Assembly: GCF_001623525.1 (NCBI RefSeq)
Contig: NZ_CP015225.1
Coordinates: forward strand, 4,786,501-4,850,500
Direction: 5' to 3'
Origin: Pseudomonas fluorescens
GTDB taxonomy: Bacteria > Pseudomonadota > Gammaproteobacteria > Pseudomonadales > Pseudomonadaceae
DNA length: 64,000 nt
Shown piece by piece: positions 24,716 to 32,167 of this stretch. The first letter of the stretch is position 1, and each line of letters opens with the position of its first letter. Both the position numbers and the translations under genes were made by a program. The notes beneath the pieces were generated by a model, which was not told where the DNA came from, did no database searches, and worked only from the letters and a program-made list of their open reading frames with translations.

Positions 24716-25636
24716 TTACAGCTTGGCCTTCACCACCGCCAGCGCATCCTTGCCATCCAGGGTCTTCACACCGTCCAGCCATTTGTCCAGGACCGCCGGG
24801 TTGGCCTTGATCCAGGCCTTGGCCGCGTCGGCGTTGCTGACCTTGTTGTTCACCACCTCGGCCATGATGCTGTTTTCCATTTCCTGGGTGAAGCTCAGGT
24901 TGGTCAGCAGCTTGCCCACATTCGGGCAGGCCTGTGCATAACCTTTGCGGGTCAGGGTATAGACGCTGCCCGTGTCGCCGAAGTATTTCTCGCCGCCTTT
25001 GAGGTAGTGCATTTTCAATTGCACGTTCATCGGGTGCGGGGTCCAGCCGAGGAAGGTCACGAACTTCTGTTTCTTCACCGCCCGGGAGACTTCCGCCAGC
25101 ATCGCCTGCTCACTGGATTCCACCAGTTTCCACTCGCCCATGCCGAAATCATTGGTCTTGATGATTTCTTTCAGGGAGAGGTTGGCCGGGGCGCCGGAGC
25201 CGATGCCGTAGATCTTCTTGTCGAACTTGTCGGCGAATTTGTTCAGGTCGGCAAAGTTATGCACACCGGCGTCCCAGACGTAGTCCGGGACCGCCAGGGT
25301 GAACTCGGTGCCGTCCAGGTTCTTGGCCAACTGCGTGACGTCGCCATTGGCCACGAACTTGTCATAAAAGCCCTGCTGCGCCGGCATCCAATTACCCAAG
25401 AACACATCCACCTGGCCATCCTTGAGGCCACCGAAGGTGATCGGCACCGCGAGGGTGTCGACCTTGGCCTTGTAGCCCATCCCGTCCAGCAGGAAACCGG
25501 TGATGGCATTGGTGGCGGCGATATCGCTCCAGCCCGGGTCGGCCATCTTCACCGTTTCGCAGCTTTGCTCGGCCCAGGCCGAAACACTGCCCAATGCCAA
25601 CAGTCCAGCGGTCAGTACTGTGGATAACTTTTGCAT
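24716..25636 (-). CDS. choX: Choline ABC transporter substrate-binding protein
   Basis: A 306-residue periplasmic binding protein of the OpuAC/ChoX type. Signal peptide MQKLSTVLTAGLLALGSVSA-WA, then CETVKMADPGWSDIAATNAI and GLKDGQVDVFLGNWMPAQQG, the Trp/Tyr-containing blocks that form the aromatic box for the quaternary ammonium group; FVTFLGWTPHPMN carries another conserved Trp. No permease or ATPase gene is adjacent, so it must dock on a Cbc-type transporter coded elsewhere. It starts 15 bases after the betC stop and is surely co-transcribed with it. Confidence 0.92.
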   Translation of the reverse strand: MQKLSTVLTAGLLALGSVSAWAEQSCETVKMADPGWSDIAATNAITGFLLDGMGYKAKVDTLAVPITFGGLKDGQVDVFLGNWMPAQQGFYDKFVANGDVTQLAKNLDGTEFTLAVPDYVWDAGVHNFADLNKFADKFDKKIYGIGSGAPANLSLKEIIKTNDFGMGEWKLVESSEQAMLAEVSRAVKKQKFVTFLGWTPHPMNVQLKMHYLKGGEKYFGDTGSVYTLTRKGYAQACPNVGKLLTNLSFTQEMENSIMAEVVNNKVSNADAAKAWIKANPAVLDKWLDGVKTLDGKDALAVVKAKL

Positions 25637-25651
25637 GGCTTGCCCCTTACG

Positions 25652-27166
25652 TTATTGGTTTTGGCAGGGTTGTGGATAACGGGCCTTGCGCTCCAGATCG
25701 TCGAGGTCGATGTGGTTACGCATGTACTGCTGGCTGGCGTCCACCAGCGGCTGGTGATCCCAGCTCTTGAGTTTGCCCAGGGTCAGCGCCTGGGCGACAA
25801 AACGGCGGCGGCGCTGGCTGGCGAGCACCTGTTGATGAATGGTCGAAATGTCCCACTTGGCGCGCGCTTCGGCGAGAAAATCGGCGAACAGAGCCTGATG
25901 CTCAGGGGATTGGCTGAGGTTCTCCAGTTCTTTGGGGTCGTTGCGCACGTCAAACAGCAGGCACGGGTCATCTTCGCTGTAGATGAATTTCCACGGGCCG
26001 CGACGGATCATCATCAGGGGGCTGATGGTGCCTTCGGCCATGTATTCACCGAAGACTTCATCATGCCCGCCCTGCCCTTGCAGATGGGGCACCAGCGAAC
26101 GGCCATCCAGCGGCAAGCCCGGTTCCAGCGTGCCGCCGGCCAGCTCCACCAGGGTCGGCAGCAAGTCGGCGGTGGACACGGCCGCGCCCACCCGGCCACT
26201 GGCGAACTGCCCCGGAGCGCTGATCAGCAACGGCACGCGGGCGGCCATTTCGAACCAGTGCATTTTGTACCAGAGGCCCTTTTCGCCGAGCATGTCCCCG
26301 TGATCGCCAGAGAACACGACGATCGTGTCGTCCAGTAGACCGGTGTCTTCCAAGGTCTGCAGCAGCTTGCCGACATTGCTGTCAATGTAGCTGCATGCGC
26401 CGAAATAGGCGCGGCGGGCATCCCGGATCTTATCCACAGGCAGCGGCTTGTCCCACAGGTCATAGACCTTCAGCAGCCGCTGGGAATGGGGGTCGAGCGT
26501 CGTTTGCGCCGGGGTCTGCGGCAAAGGGATGTCGTTGTCGTCATACAAATCCCAGAACGCCTTGGGAATCGTGTACGGGTCGTGTGGGTGGGTCATCGAT
26601 ACGGTGAGGCAAAACGGCTGGTCACCGTCTTCGCGGATGTGGTCGAACAGGTACTGCTGGGCCTTGAACACCACTTCTTCATCGAAATCCAGCTGGTTGG
26701 TACGCACGCACGGCCCGGCCTGCAACACCGACGACATGTTGTGATACCAACTCGGCCGCACGTCCGGCTCGTCCCAGTTCACCGCCCAGCCGTAATCGGC
26801 CGGGTAAATGTCGCTGGTCAGGCGTTCTTCGTAGCCGTGCAGTTGGTCCGGCCCGCAGAAGTGCATCTTGCCGGACAGCGCCGTGCGGTAGCCGAGGCGA
26901 CGCAGGTAATGGGCATAGGTCGGCACGTCCGCCGGGAAGTCCGCCGCGTTGTCGTATGCACCGATCTTGCTCGGCAACTGGCCGCTCACCAGGGTGAAAC
27001 GCGACGGTGCGCACAGCGGGCTGTTGCAGTAGGCGGCATCGAACACCACGCCCTCGGCGGCCAGGCGCGAGAGGTTCGGCAGCTTGATCGGCGAAGGACC
27101 GTAGATCGGCAACATTGGCGCGGCCATCTGATCGGCCATGATGAAAAGAATGTTCTTGCGCTTCAT
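25652..27166 (-). CDS. betC: Choline-sulfatase
   Basis: A 504-residue cytosolic type I sulfatase that hydrolyses choline-O-sulfate to choline and sulfate. The sulfatase signature YCNSPLCAPSRFTLVSGQLP carries Cys at about residue 52 that is converted to formylglycine; metal-binding residues are in LFIMADQ (Asp) and VFSGDHGDMLGEKGLWYKMH. The C-terminus DHQPLVDASQQYMRNHIDLD is the choline-sulfatase-specific extension. ATG 27166 begins at MKRKNILF as in relatives; the frame extends upstream to ATG 27184. First gene of betC-choX, divergent from its LysR regulator. Confidence 0.96.
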   Translation of the reverse strand: MKRKNILFIMADQMAAPMLPIYGPSPIKLPNLSRLAAEGVVFDAAYCNSPLCAPSRFTLVSGQLPSKIGAYDNAADFPADVPTYAHYLRRLGYRTALSGKMHFCGPDQLHGYEERLTSDIYPADYGWAVNWDEPDVRPSWYHNMSSVLQAGPCVRTNQLDFDEEVVFKAQQYLFDHIREDGDQPFCLTVSMTHPHDPYTIPKAFWDLYDDNDIPLPQTPAQTTLDPHSQRLLKVYDLWDKPLPVDKIRDARRAYFGACSYIDSNVGKLLQTLEDTGLLDDTIVVFSGDHGDMLGEKGLWYKMHWFEMAARVPLLISAPGQFASGRVGAAVSTADLLPTLVELAGGTLEPGLPLDGRSLVPHLQGQGGHDEVFGEYMAEGTISPLMMIRRGPWKFIYSEDDPCLLFDVRNDPKELENLSQSPEHQALFADFLAEARAKWDISTIHQQVLASQRRRRFVAQALTLGKLKSWDHQPLVDASQQYMRNHIDLDDLERKARYPQPCQNQ

Positions 27167-27280
27167 GTATTCGCGGCATTCCATAGTAGGCAGTTATGCG
27201 ACATTGCTGCGATTGAGCATGTAGCCCCCGGGTTTTGGGGTAAAGCCCATGCAGGATAATGACTAGGATAAGCACAGCTT

Positions 27281-28231
27281 ATGTATGACGCCCTGGGTAA
27301 CCTGTCCCTGGAACTGTTCCGTGCCTTTGAAGCCGCAGCACGCCACCAAAGCTTTACCGCGGCGGCGATCGAGCTGGGCACCACGCAACCGGCCATCAGC
27401 CAACAGATCAAGCGCCTGGAAGAGCAACTGGGTACGCGGTTGTTCGACCGCATCTATCGCGGGATCGAACTGACCGAGGCCGGGACCATCCTGTTCGAGC
27501 AGGTCCAGGCCGGCTTGCAGAGCATCGATGCCGGGTTGAGTGCAATCACCGCCCAGCATCAGCATGAGGTGCTGCAAGTCGCCACGGACTTCGCATTCGC
27601 CGCCTATTGGCTGATGCCGCGCCTGCATCGCTTTCACGCCGCCAACCCCCAGGTGGATGTGAGCCTGGTGACCAGCGAGCGCAACCACAACATGTTGCGC
27701 ACCGATATCGACGTTGCCGTGCTGTTCGGCGACGGTCGCTTCAAACAAGGTGAAAGTCGTTGGCTATTCAGCGAAGAAGTCTTTCCGGTGTGCAGCCCGC
27801 TGCTGCTCAAGGATCGTCCCCTGCCCTTGCCCCCCCAGGCCCTGGCGGAGTTTCCGTTGCTGCACCTGCGCGCGGGCAACAGCAACAGCTGGTTCGACTG
27901 GAGTGGGGTATTCCGCGAGCTGGGCATCACGTCACCACCGGCGCCCGGGCAACTGCGCTTCGACAACTACACACTACTCATCCAGGCGGCGATTGGCGGT
28001 CAAGGCGTCGCCATCGGCTGGCGGCACCTTGTGGATAACTTATTGGCCCAGGGGCTGCTGTGTCGTCCGATCGCTGAAACGGTGCTGTCGCGGCTGGGGT
28101 ATTACGTGGTCTTGCCTCAGCGTAAACGGCGCGGTGTGTTGATCAGACAATTCGTCGATTGGCTGATGGAAGAACAGGCCAACAGTGCTGAATCGCTCAC
28201 GGGGTTGCCGTTGCCTTCGATTGCGGTTTGA
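27281..28231 (+). CDS. LysR-type regulator of choline-sulfate utilisation (BetR-like)
   Basis: A 316-residue LysR family activator. The N-terminal winged helix is typical (LSLELFRAFEAAARHQSFTA then AAIELGTTQPAISQQIKRLE EQLGTRLFDR), followed by a periplasmic-binding-protein-like effector domain (LQVATDFAFAAYWLMPRLHR, VDVSLVTSER). The position, divergent from betC, and the overall likeness to choline-sulfate regulators support control of betC-choX by choline sulfate or choline; the effector is inferred. The 114-base intergenic region should hold its operator. Confidence 0.9.
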   Translation: MYDALGNLSLELFRAFEAAARHQSFTAAAIELGTTQPAISQQIKRLEEQLGTRLFDRIYRGIELTEAGTILFEQVQAGLQSIDAGLSAITAQHQHEVLQVATDFAFAAYWLMPRLHRFHAANPQVDVSLVTSERNHNMLRTDIDVAVLFGDGRFKQGESRWLFSEEVFPVCSPLLLKDRPLPLPPQALAEFPLLHLRAGNSNSWFDWSGVFRELGITSPPAPGQLRFDNYTLLIQAAIGGQGVAIGWRHLVDNLLAQGLLCRPIAETVLSRLGYYVVLPQRKRRGVLIRQFVDWLMEEQANSAESLTGLPLPSIAV

Positions 28232-28235
28232 GGCC

Positions 28236-28297
28236 GTGGCGAGCGCCATGTTTTTGGGGCTGCTTCGCAGCCCAGCGGGAGCAAGCTCCCTCGCCAC
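28236..28297. repeat. REP locus with one decayed arm
   Basis: A short plus fragment GTGGCGAGCG (28236-28245) and a canonical minus copy 28274-28297 preceded by the secondary hairpin GGGGCTGCTTCGCAGCCC. It separates convergent genes. Confidence 0.82.
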
Positions 28298-28315
28298 GGA
28301 TGGGGATGTCGACAG

Positions 28316-28975
28316 CTAGTGGGCGGCCACAAAGCTGACATGCTCGCCCACATGCAGGTTCAGGCGCAGCTCATCGGCGATGCCGACCGCCACCCGGTTG
28401 AGCCGCTCCAGGGATTCGGCCATGCCGGGTTCGAGGCTGGTACTGACCTGGCTGAAATGCTCGATGCCCAAGCCTGGCGCGGCATAGGGGGCATTGATCA
28501 AGGTCCACTGCAAGGTGCTGTTCTTCAGGGCGTCGAGCACTTCTTCGGCGGCGTGGCGCTGCAAATCGTCGTCCGTCGGCTCCTCGTCGAGCATCGCAAA
28601 GTCGCCCACCAGGAACAGCCGGGGAATATTCACCGCCTGCATGCCAGCGATCAGTGCATCCACGGCCAATACTTGCTCCACCGGGCCGGGAATCAAGGTG
28701 CGCTCCACTTGTTCGCTGTTCATCGGCAACCCCGGCGCGTTCAGCAGACACACCACGGCGCTGGCACCGGCAACACTTTGCTTGACCCGCTCGGGATCGA
28801 AAAGATCACCGGTCTTGGTCCGCAGGCCCGGGCGTGGAGCCAGGGCAGTAAGATCGTCGAGAATGGCGATGACTTCGTGCTGGCGCCGCAGCATTTCAGC
28901 CATCAACGCACTGCCGAGGCTGCTCATGGCACCATAGAGCACCACTTTGATGACCGGGGTTTCGGCGTTTTTCAT
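28316..28975 (-). CDS. NAD(P)-binding oxidoreductase (NmrA/SDR-like)
   Basis: A 219-residue Rossmann protein: VVLYGAMSSLGSALMAEMLR (degenerate dinucleotide loop G-x-x-S-x-x-G), AILDDLTAL after the second strand, GDLFDPERVKQSVAGASAVV CLLNAPG typical of NAD-dependent epimerase-like YhfK/YwnB proteins, and FLVGDFAMLDEE in place of the usual Ser-Tyr region. It likely binds NAD(P)H; whether it is a catalyst is uncertain since no Tyr-x-x-x-Lys is evident. ATG 28975 has GAGG about 9 bases upstream. Divergent from the next gene by 85 bases. Confidence 0.8.
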   Translation of the reverse strand: MKNAETPVIKVVLYGAMSSLGSALMAEMLRRQHEVIAILDDLTALAPRPGLRTKTGDLFDPERVKQSVAGASAVVCLLNAPGLPMNSEQVERTLIPGPVEQVLAVDALIAGMQAVNIPRLFLVGDFAMLDEEPTDDDLQRHAAEEVLDALKNSTLQWTLINAPYAAPGLGIEHFSQVSTSLEPGMAESLERLNRVAVGIADELRLNLHVGEHVSFVAAH

Positions 28976-29060
28976 GGCTGTTTTCCTCTTTAATCCCGCC
29001 TGTAAAGGCTCTGACCCGCGGCAAACGGCGAGGGTTCGGCCTCTTTTCAAGGAGTGACAG

Positions 29061-29399
29061 ATGCAGCGGATCAAGGGCTACCACGCCCACGTGTATTTCG
29101 ACGCCAACACCCTCGACCAGGCGCGGGCCCTGTGCGAGGAAGCGGCGCAACTGTTTCCGCTGAAAATGGGCCGCGTCCATCAACGCCCGGTCGGCCCGCA
29201 TCCGGACTGGAGCTGTCAGCTGGCATTCGACCCGCAGTACATTGGCGTGGTCTTGCCGTGGCTGGCGCTCAATCGCAAAGGGCTGGTGATTTTCATGCAC
29301 CCGGAGACCGGCGACGACCTGATCGACCACACCGAGCATGCGATCTGGATGGGGGCGGTGCGGCCGTTGGATCTTTCGGTGTTTAAAGTAAGTCCCTGA
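29061..29399 (+). CDS. DOPA 4,5-dioxygenase family protein
   Basis: A 112-residue small protein of the bacterial/fungal DOPA-dioxygenase family. Conserved blocks are IKGYHAHVYFDANTLDQARA (metal-ligand His pair), GRVHQRPVGPHPDWSCQLAF (His-x-x-x-x-x-x-His), and GLVIFMHPETGDDLIDHTEH AIWMG. The family opens catechol rings or is of unknown substrate in bacteria; here substrate cannot be told. It is the only gene in its transcription unit, followed by an inverted REP pair. Confidence 0.88.
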   Translation: MQRIKGYHAHVYFDANTLDQARALCEEAAQLFPLKMGRVHQRPVGPHPDWSCQLAFDPQYIGVVLPWLALNRKGLVIFMHPETGDDLIDHTEHAIWMGAVRPLDLSVFKVSP

Positions 29400-29408
29400 C
29401 TTGCCTCT

Positions 29409-29500
29409 GTGGCGAGGGAGCTTGCTCCCGCTGGGCAGCGAAGCGGCCCCAAGATTTTGCGGTCGCTGCGCAACCGAGCGGGAGCAAGCTCCCTCGCCAC
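29409..29500. repeat. Inverted REP pair
   Basis: Plus copy 29409-29432 starts 10 bases after the preceding stop; minus copy 29477-29500. Confidence 0.9.
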
Positions 29501-29625
29501 CAAAGCTGGATCAACCAATCTCACTGGCGAAAGCTTGCTGAAAGCTAGCGCGATTAGGATCACCGCACTTCCGGCAAAAGACCGGTCGGCCAAAAGCGAG
29601 TCTTCAAGGCTCGTTCGGCCCTTTT

Positions 29626-29636
29626 AACAACAACAA
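29626..29636 (+). promoter_or_regulatory. Putative Hfq/Crc (CA-motif) target in the citM leader
   Basis: AACAACAACAA fits the AAnAAnAA pattern bound by Hfq with Crc in Pseudomonas catabolite repression. It lies immediately before an ATG (29636) opening a 26-codon frame, about 130 bases upstream of the citrate carrier start. Citrate and other transporter mRNAs are typical targets. Confidence 0.55.
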
Positions 29637-29716
29637 TGGTGATTCTGATGTCCGCTGCTATCCGTCCCGCTGCACCCACTCCATCCGCCCCCCTCGTGCT
29701 CTGCATCTCGCGCTGA
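29636..29716 (+). CDS. Possible leader peptide upstream of citM (26 aa)
   Basis: ATG 29636 directly after the AACAACAA stretch opens MVILMSAAIRPAAPTPSAPL followed by VLCISR and TGA at 29714-29716. It ends 48 bases before the citM ATG. There is no Shine-Dalgarno sequence, but an AAC-rich leader can serve. It may couple translation to the Hfq/Crc site; it could also be chance. Confidence 0.3.
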   Translation: MVILMSAAIRPAAPTPSAPLVLCISR

Positions 29717-29764
29717 CCCGTCCGGTTCGCCTTTCATAGCCGCGCCACGCCTGGAGTATTTCCC

Positions 29765-31072
29765 ATGCTGACTTTCCTTGGCTTCGCCATGGTCATCACG
29801 TTCATGTTCCTGATCATGACCAAGCGCCTCTCCGCGCTGATCGCCTTGATCATCATCCCGATCCTGTTCGCCCTGTTCGGTGGTTTTGCACCGAAAATCG
29901 GTCCGATGATGCTCGAAGGCATCACCAAGCTCGCCCCGACCGGGGTGATGCTGATGTTCGCAATTCTGTATTTTGCCCTGATGATCGACTCCGGCCTGTT
30001 CGACCCGGCCGTGCGCAAGATCCTCAAGCTGGTCAAGGGCGACCCGTTGAAAGTTTCGGTCGGTACCGCCGTTCTGGCGCTCGTCGTTTCCCTTGATGGT
30101 GACGGCGCGACCACTTACATGATCTGCGTGGCGGCGATGCTGCCGCTCTACAGCCGTATCGGCATGAGCCCACGCATCATGGCTGGCCTGATCATCCTCG
30201 CCGGCGGCGTGATGAACATGACCCCGTGGGGCGGTCCTACTGCCCGGGCGGCCAGTGCGTTGCATGTCGATCCGTCCGACATTTTCGTGCCGATGATTCC
30301 GGCGATGCTGGCCGGTGTGGTGGCGATCCTGGCGATTTCCTACATGTACGGTAAACGCGAACGCGCTCGCCTGGGTGAATTGCACCTGGTGGGTGATGAA
30401 ATCGACCACAGCGAAATCAGCGTTTCCCAGTTCCCGGACGCCCGTCGTCCGAAGCTGATCTGGTTCAACGGCGCGTTGACCCTGGGCCTGATGTGCACCC
30501 TGATCGCCGGCCTGTTGCCGCTGCCGGTGCTGTTCATGGTGGCCTTCAGTATCGCGATGATCGTCAACTACCCGTGCTTGCAACAGCAGAAGGATCGCGT
30601 TGCGGCCCACGCCGGCAGCGTCTTGGCGGTGGTCGGGCTGATTTTCGCGGCCGGTATCTTCACCGGCATCCTGTCCGGCACCGGCATGGTCGACGCCATG
30701 TCCAAGAGCCTGCTGGCGGTCATCCCGGAATTCCTGGGTCCTTACCTTGCGGTCATCACTGCACTGGTAAGCATGCCGTTCACTTTCTTCATGTCTAACG
30801 ATGCATTTTATTACGGGGTGTTACCGGTTCTCGCCGAAGCCGCCAGCCACTACGGCATCACCGCTGTCGAAATGGCCCGTGCCTCGATCGTCGGCCAGCC
30901 CGTCCACCTGTTAAGCCCGCTGGTTCCGTCGACTTACCTGCTGGTGGCGCTGGCCGGGATCGAGTTCGGCGATCACCAACGCTTCACCCTGAAGTGGGCA
31001 GTATTGGTTTGCCTGTGCATAATGTTCGCCGCGTTGCTGATGGGGATTTTTCCGCTGTTCAGCACTCTATAA
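29765..31072 (+). CDS. CitMHS family citrate (metal-citrate):H+ symporter
   Basis: A 435-residue inner-membrane carrier with about 12 helices. Typical of CitM/CitH: MLTFLGFAMVITFMFLIMTK at the start, SLDGDGATTYMICVAAMLPL, GGVMNMTPWGGPTARAASAL, FFMSNDAFYYGVLPVLAEAA and QPVHLLSPLVPSTYLLVALA. It imports citrate complexed with Mg or a similar divalent ion. Its leader carries a likely Hfq/Crc target. TerC follows after 59 bases in the same direction. Confidence 0.93.
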   Translation: MLTFLGFAMVITFMFLIMTKRLSALIALIIIPILFALFGGFAPKIGPMMLEGITKLAPTGVMLMFAILYFALMIDSGLFDPAVRKILKLVKGDPLKVSVGTAVLALVVSLDGDGATTYMICVAAMLPLYSRIGMSPRIMAGLIILAGGVMNMTPWGGPTARAASALHVDPSDIFVPMIPAMLAGVVAILAISYMYGKRERARLGELHLVGDEIDHSEISVSQFPDARRPKLIWFNGALTLGLMCTLIAGLLPLPVLFMVAFSIAMIVNYPCLQQQKDRVAAHAGSVLAVVGLIFAAGIFTGILSGTGMVDAMSKSLLAVIPEFLGPYLAVITALVSMPFTFFMSNDAFYYGVLPVLAEAASHYGITAVEMARASIVGQPVHLLSPLVPSTYLLVALAGIEFGDHQRFTLKWAVLVCLCIMFAALLMGIFPLFSTL

Positions 31073-31131
31073 AAGCAATGCCTGCTGCGTCGCTCGTCGG
31101 CGCGGCTTAACACTCGCTCAAAGGAACTCAC

Positions 31132-31899
31132 ATGGAATGGCTGACCAACCCGGAAATCTGGGTTGCCTTCTTCACCTTGACCGCCCTGGAAATTGTCCTG
31201 GGCATCGACAACATCATCATGATTTCGATCCTGGTCAGCCGCATGCCCAAGCACATGCAGGCGCGCACCCGGATTTTCGGCCTGGCGCTGGCCATGGTCA
31301 CGCGGATCCTGTTGCTGCTGTCCATCACCTGGGTCATGCGCCTGACCGCCGATCTGTTCGAAGTGTTCGGCCAGGGCATCTCCGGACGTGACCTGATCCT
31401 GTTCTTCGGCGGCCTGTTCCTGCTGTGGAAAAGCTCCCAGGAGATGTACCACGCGCTGGAAGGCGAAGATGAAACCAACGAGGCGCCTTCGGGCAAGGGC
31501 GGCAATTTCATCTACACCATCATCCAGATCGCGATCATCGACATCGTGTTCTCCCTGGACTCGGTCATCACCGCCGTCGGCATGGTTTCCCATGTGCCGG
31601 TGATGGTGGCGGCGATCATCGTCGCCGTGCTGGTGATGATGCTGGCCTCGGCGACCATCAGTGAGTTCATCGACAAGCACCCGTCGCTGAAGATGCTGGC
31701 GCTGTCGTTCCTGCTGGTGGTCGGTACCGTGCTGATCGCCGAGTCGTTCGACGTGCATGTGCCAAAAGGCTACGTCTACTTCGCCATGGCGTTCTCCCTG
31801 GCGGTGGAAGCCATCAACATCAAGATGCGCACTGCGATTGCACGCAAGCGCAAGCAGCAGGACCCGGTGAAACTGCGCAAGGATATGCCGGGTCAGTAA
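31132..31899 (+). CDS. TerC family integral membrane protein
   Basis: A 255-residue protein with about seven helices. TerC hallmarks with conserved acids are LEIVLGIDNIIMISILVSRM, GRDLILFFGGLFLLWKSSQE and IDIVFSLDSVITAVGMVSHV. Family members are linked to manganese export and metal loading of secreted proteins (Alx, MeeF/MeeY) or tellurite resistance; which applies is not decided here. No yybP-ykoY-type riboswitch can fit in the 59-base gap upstream. A terminator follows. Confidence 0.92.
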   Translation: MEWLTNPEIWVAFFTLTALEIVLGIDNIIMISILVSRMPKHMQARTRIFGLALAMVTRILLLLSITWVMRLTADLFEVFGQGISGRDLILFFGGLFLLWKSSQEMYHALEGEDETNEAPSGKGGNFIYTIIQIAIIDIVFSLDSVITAVGMVSHVPVMVAAIIVAVLVMMLASATISEFIDKHPSLKMLALSFLLVVGTVLIAESFDVHVPKGYVYFAMAFSLAVEAINIKMRTAIARKRKQQDPVKLRKDMPGQ

Positions 31900-31920
31900 T
31901 GGCGTGGGGCATTTGAATGA

Positions 31921-31944
31921 AGGGGCTCTTTGGAGCCCCTTTTT
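31921..31944 (+). terminator. Rho-independent terminator after terC-like gene
   Basis: AGGGGCTC (31921-31928) pairs with GAGCCCCT (31933-31940), loop TTTG, followed by TTTT. Confidence 0.93.
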
Positions 31945-32167
31945 CATGCCGGTATGAAAGTGGCCCGCTCCCACAGGTCCACGCTCGCCTGATCGATATA
32001 GGAGGCTTCAAGATCGTCGGCGTATTTCTATGACAGTTTTGTTTCAAACGATTCTTTAGCTGTGCAATGCTGGCGCCCGAACCGTTCGCCAACTACAGCT
32101 TAAGTACAAGAAAGAAGAATGTGGCATCGTCAATTTGTCCCTTTGGGACGCTAACAGGGGGCTCCTC

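Noticed and set aside
31073..31131. Possible manganese (yybP-ykoY) riboswitch before the TerC gene
   Set aside because: The gap is only 59 bases and none of the conserved loop sequence is seen.
32030..32036. ATGACAG resembling half a Pho box upstream of the Na/Pi cotransporter-like gene
   Set aside because: The second half-site at the required 11-base spacing is not recognisable.
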